The position numbers and the translations under genes were made by a program. Positions 1 to 9,328 of a stretch of DNA of 49,608 bases are shown piece after piece (the first letter of the stretch is position 1; every line of letters starts with the position of its first letter). The notes under the pieces were generated by a model. The model searched no databases. It had not been told where the DNA came from and saw only the letters and a list, made by a program, of their open reading frames with translations. The DNA is from an uncultured Lewinella sp. (lineage in GTDB: Bacteria > Bacteroidota > Bacteroidia > Chitinophagales > Saprospiraceae), in contig CAJXOS010000034.1 in the NCBI GenBank assembly GCA_913057725.1, forward strand, positions 1-49,608. The letters are read 5' to 3'.

Positions 1-344
1 GCGAAAAAGGCAATTTTAGACATTGTGAGTAGTTTTTAGACAAGTTCTCAAAGGTGCAGATGCAGACTGTATTTATATCTGCAACAATTGCAAATAATGT
101 TCTTTGGAGGCTCCACTTGGCGCCGGTGGGCGCTAGTGTCAGGCTATCCGGGCGCTCCTATGGTCGGCCCTTCTATCCTTAGCCCTTGCACGCTCCGCGC
201 GCGAGGCTCACCACAAGTGGTTCGCGCTGGTCCATCTTCACGGACTTTTTGGGCGCATAACAAGCGTTGACATCTTATTAACAATCCAGACTGTGTAAAG
301 GCTCGCTCCATTGCATCTATTCTTACAAATAAATCCTATTCACA
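1..344. other. Non-coding left edge with GC-rich patch
   Basis: No convincing gene is seen. From about 105 to 262 the sequence becomes strikingly richer in G and C than its AT-rich flanks and contains several GGGCGC and CGCGCG tracts. A 60-codon frame crosses it, but its composition (many Arg, Pro, Gly, Ser) looks like translation of a non-coding GC-rich element. Such patches in Bacteroidota intergenic regions are often members of dispersed repeat families; that identity is inferred, since no second copy was recognised in this window. The stretch 265-344 is AT-rich and would carry the promoter of the next gene. Confidence 0.35.
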
Positions 345-1220
345 ATGTTTATGAGAACGTTTCTTTTAATCCTTTTCCTCGGCCAAGCACTATTCACCAG
401 TTGTAGTTCAGATGGCAACTATTCCCACGCTCCAGAAAATGCCTATGCAGCAGAAGGTGATTATTCTGATGAGTACAGCAAGGATCAACCTGCTGCCACT
501 ACAACGGCACAACCACTAGCTGCTCAGGAAGCAGAGCCAATGCAACAGCCAGTGCTCCTACGTACGGCCAATAGCCGCATGGAAGTAGATGATATTCAAA
601 ATAAAGTCCAGCACATTGAATCCCTCTTGGCCCAGAAGTCCGGTTATGTGGCTAATCTCGAGTGGCGTAACTACGGCAATCAAGAAGAGGCACAACTGAA
701 CCTGCGCATTCCGGCCAAACACTTCGATTGGCTCTTAGATACGGTTGCTACACTGGCAGTAGAGGTCAATTTTCAGGAAGTCAATACGCGAGATGTGACG
801 GAAGAATACGTCGATCTGCAAACTCGCCTAAAGACTAAGAAAGCAGTACGCGATCGCTATGAAGAAATCCTGCGTACCAAGGCCGAAACAGTAGAGGATA
901 TTCTGAAGACCGAAGAAAAACTACGTCGACTACAAGAAGAAATTGAAGCCAAAGAAGGTCGCTTGCGGTACCTGTCACAGCGCGCTGAACTCAGCACGAT
1001 CAGCCTTCAGTTGTACGAAAAATATGAAGCAACTGCTGGAACGCCCTGGTGGCAAGGTTTTGGCGACGACATCGGTGATAGCCTGGCTTTCAGCCTCAAT
1101 ATGATCAAGGGCTTGTTCCTGGGTATGATTAGCCTTTGGCCGATCATCCTAATCATCACCTTGCTGATCTGGCGCCGCAAGAAAATTTGGAAGCGAATCC
1201 GCCCGAGTAGCGCCAGCTAG
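345..1220 (+). CDS. DUF4349-domain lipoprotein
   Basis: The product has a lipoprotein signal peptide with a lipobox ending in Cys20 (sequence FTSC), then a low-complexity acidic and Gln/Ala-rich linker to about residue 70. The body to about residue 230 matches the DUF4349 layout: a beta-alpha region with LRTANSRMEVDD near its start, followed by a long charged coiled coil (about 150-205). A transmembrane helix lies near 250-275, with a basic cytoplasmic tail. It is therefore probably anchored both by lipid and by the C-terminal helix, and its function is unknown. An alternative ATG sits two codons downstream at 351. It faces the plug gene tail to tail, with a strong shared hairpin between them. 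Confidence 0.82.
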   Translation: MFMRTFLLILFLGQALFTSCSSDGNYSHAPENAYAAEGDYSDEYSKDQPAATTTAQPLAAQEAEPMQQPVLLRTANSRMEVDDIQNKVQHIESLLAQKSGYVANLEWRNYGNQEEAQLNLRIPAKHFDWLLDTVATLAVEVNFQEVNTRDVTEEYVDLQTRLKTKKAVRDRYEEILRTKAETVEDILKTEEKLRRLQEEIEAKEGRLRYLSQRAELSTISLQLYEKYEATAGTPWWQGFGDDIGDSLAFSLNMIKGLFLGMISLWPIILIITLLIWRRKKIWKRIRPSSAS

Positions 1221-1230
1221 ATAATCTTTC

Positions 1231-1270
1231 GTTCAGCAGGCTTTAGTGAACAGGCTAAAGCTTGCTGAAC
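1231..1270. terminator. Bidirectional hairpin terminator between convergent genes
   Basis: A 16-bp stem (1231-1246 with 1255-1270) with a single G-U pair and an 8-base loop lies between the DUF4349 gene and the plug gene. On the plus strand it is followed by a loose T tract (GGTTTTGTTTT). It can serve both convergent transcripts. Confidence 0.7.
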
Positions 1271-1300
1271 CAAAGGTTTTGTTTTCTGCTAGTAGTGAGC

Positions 1301-2605
1301 TTACTGCGTCTGCAAAGTATTCATTTGCAGGTAACCCACAATCTGGTCATAGCGCGTACCAAACGGACGATAGTAGATCAAGATGTAGTAGTCGTTCTCT
1401 GTATCCGCATGACTGCCCTCTGTCTTCATAATACTAGGTACACGAGGCTTACGGGGATCAGCATCTGAAGGCGAAGTGGCTATATAGTAGTTATAGTAGC
1501 CTTGCTTGAACGGGAACCGACCTACGTAGGAAGAAATAGCCGGGTTGTAGCGGAGTTGGTACTCGTCTTTTACTTGCCATTCAGTAATATCTCCAATCAG
1601 ATACACATGATCGTCCAGGTAGGGTTGTTCTACCTTATAGGTAAGCATCGTATAGACGTATTCGCTGGCTACATCACCATCCGAGTTGTCTTGGTTTTCG
1701 ATCAGGTAGCGGCCGTTGAAGTCGATGAAAGATAAGTGCGGGGCTCTACTTCTAGTGGTAATTGGAGCCAGCTCCGCCTCCATCTGTTGGTCCATGTTGA
1801 CATCAATGAATACCACATCCCGATGCGGAATACGGATGCTACGCAAATCAATGAGTCGGAATTCATTTCCACCAGGAAAAACCACTTTCCCTTGATAGTC
1901 ATAAATAGCCTTATCTGAGCTCAGAAACTTAGGCTCCAGATTGGTGATGGCGTTGTCCCAGCGCTGGTTCTGTATCACCGTGGCACTGAGCTCGATCATT
2001 GGATTACGTACGTTTAGCCGCAAGAAGTTGACTTCGAAATCAATCTCTTGGTGGGTATGAATTTTTCTTACTTCTACCGGGCGCACATTCTCTGCCGAAA
2101 TACCCACTTGCCGGTCCACCACCACAAAGCGGCGAGTTATCACTACTCGCTTCTCTTCTTCGTCTTCATAGACCACCAATAGGTAATTGCCAGATTTGGT
2201 GACCCCAAAGTTGTTATTGGGTATGGAGAGGGAGTAGTGCGTATAGGTTTCGAGCGCCCTGTAGGAGAAGTCAAAATTTTGGATGTTCTCCTCTTCAAAG
2301 CCATCAATGTATTCTAGCGGGGCTAAACCGGATGGTTGCCAGTTGCGGTCGCAGTGGACTACGGTGTAGACATAGTTCTTTACCTCAGAATCGATATCAT
2401 CAAAGCTTAAGGTAAGGCTCTGCCTATCTCCCAGCTGCATCATCGGAAAAAGATGAGGATAACCAGATGGTCCGAAGACGATGGTCTTGAGGTTATCTAC
2501 GTAGGTGTTGTTGGTAAACATGTAGTCTTGCTGCCCTTGAAGTAGGGTAGAGGAAAACAAGCTCAGTACAAGGAGTAGGGTAGTAGTGAATCGGAAGTTT
2601 AGCAT
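1301..2605 (-). CDS. Type IX secretion system plug protein (DUF5103)
   Basis: This 434-residue protein has a signal peptide (cleavage likely after LLQG-Q) and matches the DUF5103 family in length and layout. Visible features are an N-terminal beta domain with the VVHCDRNWQPS region near 85-95, a central beta-sandwich rich in aromatic residues, and a C-terminal part with YNYYIATSP and FGTRYDQIVGYLQ. In Flavobacterium, a DUF5103 protein was found occupying the SprA translocon pore and was named Plug; the role here is by family. It probably sits at the periplasmic side of the outer membrane. It lies 20 bp downstream of the glycosylase gene on the same strand and may share its transcript. The window also encodes two T9SS cargo proteins. 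Confidence 0.85.
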   Translation of the reverse strand: MLNFRFTTTLLLVLSLFSSTLLQGQQDYMFTNNTYVDNLKTIVFGPSGYPHLFPMMQLGDRQSLTLSFDDIDSEVKNYVYTVVHCDRNWQPSGLAPLEYIDGFEEENIQNFDFSYRALETYTHYSLSIPNNNFGVTKSGNYLLVVYEDEEEKRVVITRRFVVVDRQVGISAENVRPVEVRKIHTHQEIDFEVNFLRLNVRNPMIELSATVIQNQRWDNAITNLEPKFLSSDKAIYDYQGKVVFPGGNEFRLIDLRSIRIPHRDVVFIDVNMDQQMEAELAPITTRSRAPHLSFIDFNGRYLIENQDNSDGDVASEYVYTMLTYKVEQPYLDDHVYLIGDITEWQVKDEYQLRYNPAISSYVGRFPFKQGYYNYYIATSPSDADPRKPRVPSIMKTEGSHADTENDYYILIYYRPFGTRYDQIVGYLQMNTLQTQ

Positions 2606-2625
2606 CTATCAGTTATCAGTCGACA

Positions 2626-3231
2626 TTAGCGGGGGCGGCTTACCCACCGGCAGTCTTTTTGGTAAAATCGCCAGGGCCAGGCGGCGCATTCTTCGGCATA
2701 GTCAACGCCAATGCGTGGTCCTGCTTTCATTTCTTCTGGGTCTAAAGGTGGAGCGTCTTCTATCCAAATTGGACTGTCCGGGGCAAGTAGGCTGGTAGCA
2801 TCATATTGCTTGTAAATGCCCATTGCCATTGACATAACGCCCGGTCCGGCGGTTAATTGTGGTTTAAGGCGATCATGCTTTCGCCTAAGCATCATCGTTT
2901 CCACTCCTTCTACCGGTTCCAGTCCTCGCACGAGTACCGCATGGGCTGCTCCTTCTGGCCCCGTGACGACATTGAACAGGTGGTGAATACCATAGCACAA
3001 GTAGATGTAGGCTACCCCACCCGGCAGGAACATGGTTTTGGTGCGATTGGTGTTGCGATTCAAATAGGCATGGCAGGCCTTATCTTCCGGTGCTTTGTAA
3101 GCTTCCGTTTCTACAATTCGGCCGGCCGTCACTTGCCCATCAAATTGAGTGAACAGGATTTTACCGAGCAGGTCCTTTGCAATTTGTACCGTATCTTCAC
3201 GCTGGTAGAAGCCGGCAGTTAGTCGAGGCAT
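2626..3231 (-). CDS. DNA-3-methyladenine glycosylase (AAG/MPG family)
   Basis: This base-excision repair enzyme removes alkylated purines such as 3-methyladenine. The 201 residues match the usual length of bacterial AAG-type glycosylases. Signatures seen are LLGKIL near 22-27, the IVETEAY motif carrying the catalytic Glu (about 40-46), the NRTKTMFLPGG loop, the YGIHHLFNVV strand and LTAGPGVM. The ATG at 3231 is the only sensible start. It is the upstream member of a probable two-gene unit with the T9SS plug gene; no functional link between them is known. The gene diverges from the DUF2807 gene across a 117-bp interval holding a small inverted repeat. Confidence 0.93.
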   Translation of the reverse strand: MPRLTAGFYQREDTVQIAKDLLGKILFTQFDGQVTAGRIVETEAYKAPEDKACHAYLNRNTNRTKTMFLPGGVAYIYLCYGIHHLFNVVTGPEGAAHAVLVRGLEPVEGVETMMLRRKHDRLKPQLTAGPGVMSMAMGIYKQYDATSLLAPDSPIWIEDAPPLDPEEMKAGPRIGVDYAEECAAWPWRFYQKDCRWVSRPR

Positions 3232-3287
3232 TAGTTTACAGTTTTTTGCAACTTGTGGATAGACCTGCTGTCTTTTACAATATAAGG

Positions 3288-3305
3288 GTGAAAGAATAAT
3301 TTCAC
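3288..3305. promoter_or_regulatory. Small perfect inverted repeat in divergent promoter region
   Basis: GTGAAA (3288-3293) and TTTCAC (3300-3305) are separated by 6 bases between the divergent glycosylase and DUF2807 genes. It could be an operator half-site pair or a weak hairpin. Position is the only support. Confidence 0.25.
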
Positions 3306-3348
3306 TTGGACTGTAAAGTATTCAAACGCAAAAATAAATAAGCAAGCT

Positions 3349-3948
3349 ATGAATCTGAAAATTTGGCTGTGCAACCTGGCGCTCCTATCTGTCTTGACTC
3401 TAAGTGCTCAAAGCAAAATGGGTAATGTTACTGAGATTGAAATTGACGGACCTGTAGTGGTACGCTTGGTATCAGGCGCTGAAACAGGAATAGAAGCATT
3501 GAAACAGGAGGACTTGGTAAGCTGGGAGGTGAATGGCGAATCTCTCGTCATCATTGCTCAATACCAGAAAGGCCGTGACGCGGCAGAAATCGAAGTGACC
3601 ATCAATGATTTACAGGCACTAGAGACTACCGGAGCAGTTATTCTAGACGGTGAAGGAGAATTCGCTACCCGCCGTATGGAGCTCGGTATCAGCGGACAGT
3701 CGATCGTAAATATGGATGTTGATGCGGAGATTTTGATCGCTCGCGTTAAGAGCCAGAGTATTTTGGGCTTGAGCGGAAACGCCGACGATTTCAAACTCAC
3801 GGTAGACATGCAGTCGATCGTCAATGCAGAAAGCCTAAACTGTGCTGTTATTGACGTATCCGCCAACCGCCAATCTGTGGCGAATATCAATACCGATGGT
3901 GCGAAGTTGACTATGAAGAGCTCGAACCAGAGTTTGGTCGTAGAATAA
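3349..3948 (+). CDS. Secreted DUF2807 (adhesin head GIN domain) protein
   Basis: The 199-residue product starts with a signal peptide (cut near LSAQS) and continues as one DUF2807 domain, called 'putative auto-transporter adhesin, head GIN domain'. The body repeats short strands of the kind LxxxGQSIVN and VKSQSILGLSGNADDF, typical of a right-handed beta-solenoid built from Ser/Asn/Gly turns. The family is common in Bacteroidota envelopes and its biological role is not established. No sorting tail is present, so it is probably periplasmic or exported. A hairpin terminator follows 32 bp after the stop. Confidence 0.82.
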   Translation: MNLKIWLCNLALLSVLTLSAQSKMGNVTEIEIDGPVVVRLVSGAETGIEALKQEDLVSWEVNGESLVIIAQYQKGRDAAEIEVTINDLQALETTGAVILDGEGEFATRRMELGISGQSIVNMDVDAEILIARVKSQSILGLSGNADDFKLTVDMQSIVNAESLNCAVIDVSANRQSVANINTDGAKLTMKSSNQSLVVE

Positions 3949-3979
3949 TAGTCCCTTATTATCTACCATAAATTGCAAA

Positions 3980-4014
3980 CTGCCGCGGTGAGTCTAGCTC
4001 GCCGCGGCAGTTTT
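3980..4014. terminator. Hairpin terminator between DUF2807 gene and guaB
   Basis: A 9-bp GC-rich stem, CTGCCGCGG (3980-3988) with CCGCGGCAG (4002-4010), is followed by TTTTG on the plus strand. The genes on both sides converge on it, so it may act in both directions. Confidence 0.75.
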
Positions 4015-4056
4015 GCTTTATAGAAGAATACTCGTGATTAATTTTCGGGCAGTTCC

Positions 4057-5646
<1,590 letters not shown>

Positions 5647-5713
5647 CTATAGGTGGTTCTTGCTTTAAGTATATGTTATAAGTCGGGTGATCTTCAGTGT
5701 TAGTAGGGGTAGC

Positions 5714-5753
5714 AAAAAAATACCGGAAGGTAGCACAACCACTACCTACCGGT
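5714..5753 (-). terminator. Intrinsic terminator of the CotH-like gene
   Basis: A 12-bp stem (5722-5733 with 5742-5753, one mismatch) is followed on the minus strand by a run of seven T (5720-5714). It lies just after the stop codon at 5762 and before guaB. Confidence 0.85.
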
Positions 5754-5761
5754 TAAGTCTT

Positions 5762-6778
5762 TTATACGCCAGGCTGGAAAGTTCCGTTACGAACGCTTTC
5801 AAAGAATTCGCCCAAGTACTTGGTGATCTCACGCTTGCTGCGCTTCGTAAGGTTAGGGAAGTTTTCTACCAGGCTTAAAGCGTCTGCTTCCTTATCCATG
5901 AACTGTTGAATGGCAGTATCTAGCTGAGGAGCTTCATCATATTCCCAGATGAATACACGATCAGTGATCTTTTGCAAGCCGTAGTTAGGATTAGGAATGG
6001 CGTATTCTGCATTTACCAGGCCAGAGAAATCAAAGTCGTAAGGAATTACTTTGAATGCACCACCTGCTTGCTGCTGTACATGCTTGGTGTTGCGAGGGGT
6101 ACGGATACCGAAGTCGCTATTACCAATCATATACTGGAACAAAGCTACTTGCTCACGGGTACCTGCCTCGTAGCGGTCAGCGTCGATGTTGAAGCAATCG
6201 TCACATTCCTCACCGCCATTAGCTTGTGCCATTTCGTCGGTGTCTTCGATTAGAATGCCATAACGCTTCACTGTTTCGCCGGTATAAGCGTGGCGATAGG
6301 TAACTTCTACCAATTGGGTGCGGTAGCCTTCACCTGTCATTAGGTTATACAGCTCGTAGGCCAAATGCTCGCGCAATACATTATCATCATTGTCAAAGTT
6401 GTCAGAACAGTGGGTTACCAACTTGAACTTGTTGTGGCGCTGCAAACCAGCAGCTTCCAACATATCTTTATTCAACTTCAACTTTAATGGAGGGAAGTCA
6501 CAAATACGGCGACGGTAACGTCCACGTACTTTAAGTTTTGCATCCCACTGCTCTCCATTGTGAGAGAAGGTAGCTGGGAAGTACTCGTCTGAGCTCTTCA
6601 TTTCATTCAGACCGTCGATGTCGAATGTAAGGGTTAAACGAGTGATCTCAGGGGTTACCAGGCGGTCAAAGAAGCTCTGTTGAGCTCTGGTGGTTAAACT
6701 TGGTTCGGGTGCAGCAGACATAAGAAGCCCACCTAACAGTACGGTGAGTACTGCTGCGTACAACAATCGGGATTTCAT
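5762..6778 (-). CDS. Secreted CotH-kinase-like protein
   Basis: The frame is open to 7036, but the Met at 6778 begins a clean signal peptide (MKSRLLYAAVLTVLLGG), so 338 residues are annotated. The body resembles the CotH protein-kinase-like family: LKVRGRYRR and FPPLKLKLNK in the N-lobe-like part, FKLVTHCSDN and VLREHLAYELYNLM in the middle, the candidate catalytic region MIGNSDFGIRTPRNTKHV, and the candidate metal-binding strand VIPYDFDFSG. CotH proteins phosphorylate spore-coat proteins in Bacillus, while exported homologues in Bacteroidota have no established substrate. The call is moderate because the motifs are divergent. A good terminator follows the gene. Confidence 0.55.
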   Translation of the reverse strand: MKSRLLYAAVLTVLLGGLLMSAAPEPSLTTRAQQSFFDRLVTPEITRLTLTFDIDGLNEMKSSDEYFPATFSHNGEQWDAKLKVRGRYRRRICDFPPLKLKLNKDMLEAAGLQRHNKFKLVTHCSDNFDNDDNVLREHLAYELYNLMTGEGYRTQLVEVTYRHAYTGETVKRYGILIEDTDEMAQANGGEECDDCFNIDADRYEAGTREQVALFQYMIGNSDFGIRTPRNTKHVQQQAGGAFKVIPYDFDFSGLVNAEYAIPNPNYGLQKITDRVFIWEYDEAPQLDTAIQQFMDKEADALSLVENFPNLTKRSKREITKYLGEFFESVRNGTFQPGV

Positions 6779-7132
6779 AATAACGTCGGGTTGTGGTTTC
6801 AATCGGGTTCGTACATAAGGACGAGGGTTAAGTCCGATTGGTTGCAACAAAGATGCATGCAAATGCCCCTTACCCCCAATTTTATTACCTGAATCACCCA
6901 AAAAACGCGACGAACAGCTAGAATTCTGGAGTGAACGGAAAGCCATTTCGATGAACGACTCAATTTTACCGATGAAGATGTGGAATGCGTGCATGTCTGT
7001 ATTGCAGTTAATTAATGTATTGACTGCAAATTGCACGTATTCAGTGTTTTAAGTAATGCTGGAGGGGTGGGAGGGGAGTAGTACGGGGTAATGTACCGTT
7101 TCGTTCGGGTAAGTGGTAAATGGCTTTTTAAC

Positions 7133-7170
7133 TAAAAAACAAGCGACCACGCCATATAGACGGGTCGCTT
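7133..7170 (-). terminator. Orphan minus-strand intrinsic terminator
   Basis: An 8-bp stem (7141-7148 with 7163-7170) is followed on the minus strand by T6 (7139-7134). The nearest upstream minus-strand protein gene begins beyond 9.3 kb and ends well before this point, so it does not serve a protein gene. Confidence 0.75.
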
Positions 7171-7248
7171 GCCTGGTTCTAATACACTGCCGGTATTAGA
7201 TACCGAACAGTTTTAGATAATCATTGCCGGGTGATTTCGGCAATATGC
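7133..7248 (-). ncRNA. Candidate small non-coding RNA with three hairpins
   Basis: Read on the minus strand, a TACATTTG box (7260-7253) is followed by three local hairpins: ATTGCCG with CGGCAAT (7223-7244), an 8-bp stem TCTAATAC/GTATTAGA (7178-7200) and an 8-bp stem AAGCGACC/GGTCGCTT (7141-7170). The last is followed by six T, a textbook intrinsic terminator. No gene on the minus strand ends there, so the terminator needs another transcript. The second stem competes with an alternative 6-bp hairpin (7191-7196 with 7200-7205). No -33 TTG at good spacing was found, and no known RNA family was recognised. Confidence 0.45.
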
Positions 7249-7410
7249 CACACAAATGTACACCAAAATAATACTGGTGCATTTCCACTTTCAAGGTAAA
7301 TGTAGACTATTTCTTGGCGGTAAATGGGTAGATGCTGTGAATTAGAGCCGCACTGCAGCAGAACCGGTGGAGGCCGCAGTGACAAAATGCAGCGATCGGG
7401 TGAAATGCTG

Positions 7411-7418
7411 TATTTTTG
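7411..7418 (+). promoter_or_regulatory. -7 box of the histidine kinase operon
   Basis: TATTTTTG matches TAnnTTTG, 31 bp upstream of the TTG start codon. No clear TTG at the -33 position was seen. Confidence 0.4.
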
Positions 7419-7449
7419 ATGCGTATTATACCGCCCAAATCACAAGAAC

Positions 7450-8556
7450 TTGGCACAACCATCTCCGACAACGAGAACTTGGTCTGGAAAGCAATTGGTG
7501 CTTGGCATTGTCATCCTCTATGTCTTTCTCCAACTAACGACCGCAGCAAGGGTATACGCCCTTAACTATCTGGATGATCTCAATAGTCCAGTAACTGAGA
7601 TTATTCGCGACCGCCTATTGGGTATCGTCGTGGGTCTAGTCTTCATTATGGGGATTATAACCTTTACACGCTACCTATTGAAGCGCGGTACGCCGGCTTA
7701 TCGAGTCATCCTCATTCATGTACTCATTATATTTCCAGTCACCTTTATTTGGTATTACATATATGTGAAGTTGGCTCTAGGCCTCTGCCAAATATTTGAA
7801 GACTGTGAGATGGTAGAAGGGGAGCATATCTATGGCTACCTGATCAATGCCAATACCTTAGTGCCCATTTATCTCTTAATCGTAGCCGTGACCTACACCT
7901 ATTATTATGTACGTAGGGATAACGAACATCAATTGCAGCGCTCTCAATTAGAAACCAACGTACTGCAAGCCCGGATGAAGATGCTACGTTCCCAGTTACA
8001 TCCTCATTTTTTATTCAATACCCTGAATAGTATTAATAGCCTGATGGACATTGATGTGCAGAAGGCTCAGGTGATGATTGTCGATTTGGCGGATTTATTG
8101 CGCAAAGTACTCGACTGGAAAGACACCCAGAAGGTGGCATTACGGGATGAGTTGGCATTGCTTCAACGTTATGTAGATATTGAGAAAATGCGCTTTAGCG
8201 AAGATCTGAGTGTGAATTGGTCCATTGCTAACGATGTACAAGATGTGAAGGTGCCAGGCCTGTTGCTACAGCCGTTGGTAGAGAATGCAATCCATCACGG
8301 GTTTTCTTCCGATCATCTGCACCTAGAGATTAATATTGAGGCGCAAAGACAAAATGGTCATCTACTGCTCCGAGTGAGTGATAATGGGCAGGGCTTCAAT
8401 GAAGAGGATCAGGACCAGATTTTTGATTCCGGTACAGGGCTACAAAATACCAAAGAGCGCCTCCGCACCATGTATGGAGATGCTTACCGATTTGAGGTTT
8501 ACAATACACACCCGGGTGTTGTCAGCGAAGTGGCAATCCCTCTAAAACAAGAGTAA
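7450..8556 (+). CDS. LytS/YesM-type sensor histidine kinase (TTG start)
   Basis: This is a membrane sensor kinase of the His_kinase (PF06580) type that pairs with LytTR regulators. Four hydrophobic segments (about 15-37, 55-74, 83-105, 133-152) form the sensor part without an evident extracytoplasmic domain. A short coiled coil leads to QLHPHFLFNTLNSIN, with His186 as the likely phosphoacceptor. A GHKL ATPase follows, with LLLQPLVENAIHHG (N box) and VSDNGQGF and GTGLQNTKERL (G boxes). The only start in frame after the stop at 7417 is TTG at 7450. The stop codon abuts the ATG of the response regulator, so the two are cotranscribed. Confidence 0.93.
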   Translation: MAQPSPTTRTWSGKQLVLGIVILYVFLQLTTAARVYALNYLDDLNSPVTEIIRDRLLGIVVGLVFIMGIITFTRYLLKRGTPAYRVILIHVLIIFPVTFIWYYIYVKLALGLCQIFEDCEMVEGEHIYGYLINANTLVPIYLLIVAVTYTYYYVRRDNEHQLQRSQLETNVLQARMKMLRSQLHPHFLFNTLNSINSLMDIDVQKAQVMIVDLADLLRKVLDWKDTQKVALRDELALLQRYVDIEKMRFSEDLSVNWSIANDVQDVKVPGLLLQPLVENAIHHGFSSDHLHLEINIEAQRQNGHLLLRVSDNGQGFNEEDQDQIFDSGTGLQNTKERLRTMYGDAYRFEVYNTHPGVVSEVAIPLKQE

Positions 8557-9318
8557 ATGACAAGGGTCTTAATTATAGATGATGAAGCTTTAGCACGACA
8601 ACGTGTTCGCAAGCTTCTGGAAGATCGCCCAGATATAAACATTGTCAAAGAATGCCGTAATGGAACGGAGGCCATCGCGGCCATTAGTACAGAAGCGCCA
8701 GATTTGATCTTTCTGGATATCCAAATGAAGGATATGACGGGCTTTGATGTACTACGCTCCCTGCCACAAGAGAAATGGCCATTGACCATCTTCGTGACAG
8801 CTTTCGATGAATACGCTATTCAGGCATTTGACATCTTCGCTTTTGACTATTTATTGAAGCCTTTCAAAAATGATCGCTTTTATCGCTCATTGGATAAAGC
8901 TGTAGACAGCCTTCAGCAAAGAGAACAAGGAGAGCGAGTAGATCAGCTGAAAGAATTAGTAGACTACCTGCAACAGCAGCAAACGAAAGAGGAGCCTTTG
9001 GCCCTCAAGCAAGGCAGTAAGATCAGTCTGGTGCAGATGGATGATATTCGCTACATCGAGGCTTCGGGCTATTACATTGAGGTGTATACCAGTGAAAGTA
9101 AACGACTCCTCTTACGCGAGTCGATGACCAATATGTTGGAACAGTTGAATAAGCCCAACTTCATTCGAATACACCGATCTACCATTATCAACACCGATTT
9201 CCTGTCAGAGATCCAGCACACCGGAGCGGGCGATGTTGTGACCAAGATGAAAGATGGGAAGACTTTTCGGGTAAGTAAGTCTTACAAGGAATCACTCTTC
9301 AAGCGGCTCAACCTCTAA
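8557..9318 (+). CDS. LytTR-family response regulator
   Basis: The 253-residue partner of the upstream kinase has a receiver domain (1-125) with the acidic pair Asp8/Asp9, phosphoacceptor Asp54 in FLDIQM, Thr in VTAF and Lys in LLKPF. A Gln-rich linker (about 128-150) leads to a LytTR DNA-binding domain (about 155-253) with VQMDDIRYIEASGYYIEVYT and FIRIHRSTIIN. LytTR regulators bind direct repeats upstream of their targets; no such pair was identified here. The neighbouring helicase gene converges from the other strand with a 10-bp gap. Confidence 0.95.
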   Translation: MTRVLIIDDEALARQRVRKLLEDRPDINIVKECRNGTEAIAAISTEAPDLIFLDIQMKDMTGFDVLRSLPQEKWPLTIFVTAFDEYAIQAFDIFAFDYLLKPFKNDRFYRSLDKAVDSLQQREQGERVDQLKELVDYLQQQQTKEEPLALKQGSKISLVQMDDIRYIEASGYYIEVYTSESKRLLLRESMTNMLEQLNKPNFIRIHRSTIINTDFLSEIQHTGAGDVVTKMKDGKTFRVSKSYKESLFKRLNL

Positions 9319-9328
9319 TAAAATATTC

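Larger units (their letters stand above)
6779..7449. other. Non-coding region with divergent promoters and candidate sRNA
   Basis: About 670 bp separate the CotH-like gene (minus) from the histidine kinase (plus). No convincing protein gene is seen. The right half holds a three-hairpin element ending in a minus-strand terminator (7133-7260) and a TATTTTTG box at 7411-7418 facing the kinase gene. The left half is the leader of the CotH-like gene. Confidence 0.6.

Noticed and set aside
1..39. Frame open from the left edge ending in TAG at 37-39
   Set aside because: It could be the last 12 codons of a gene cut by the window, but other frames are equally uninformative at this length.
88..270. 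60-codon plus-strand frame
   Set aside because: It lies across the GC-rich patch and has repeat-like composition, with no start context or homology that I can recognise.
6779..7036. N-terminal extension of the CotH-like frame
   Set aside because: The internal Met at 6778 begins a proper signal peptide; the upstream residues do not resemble the family.
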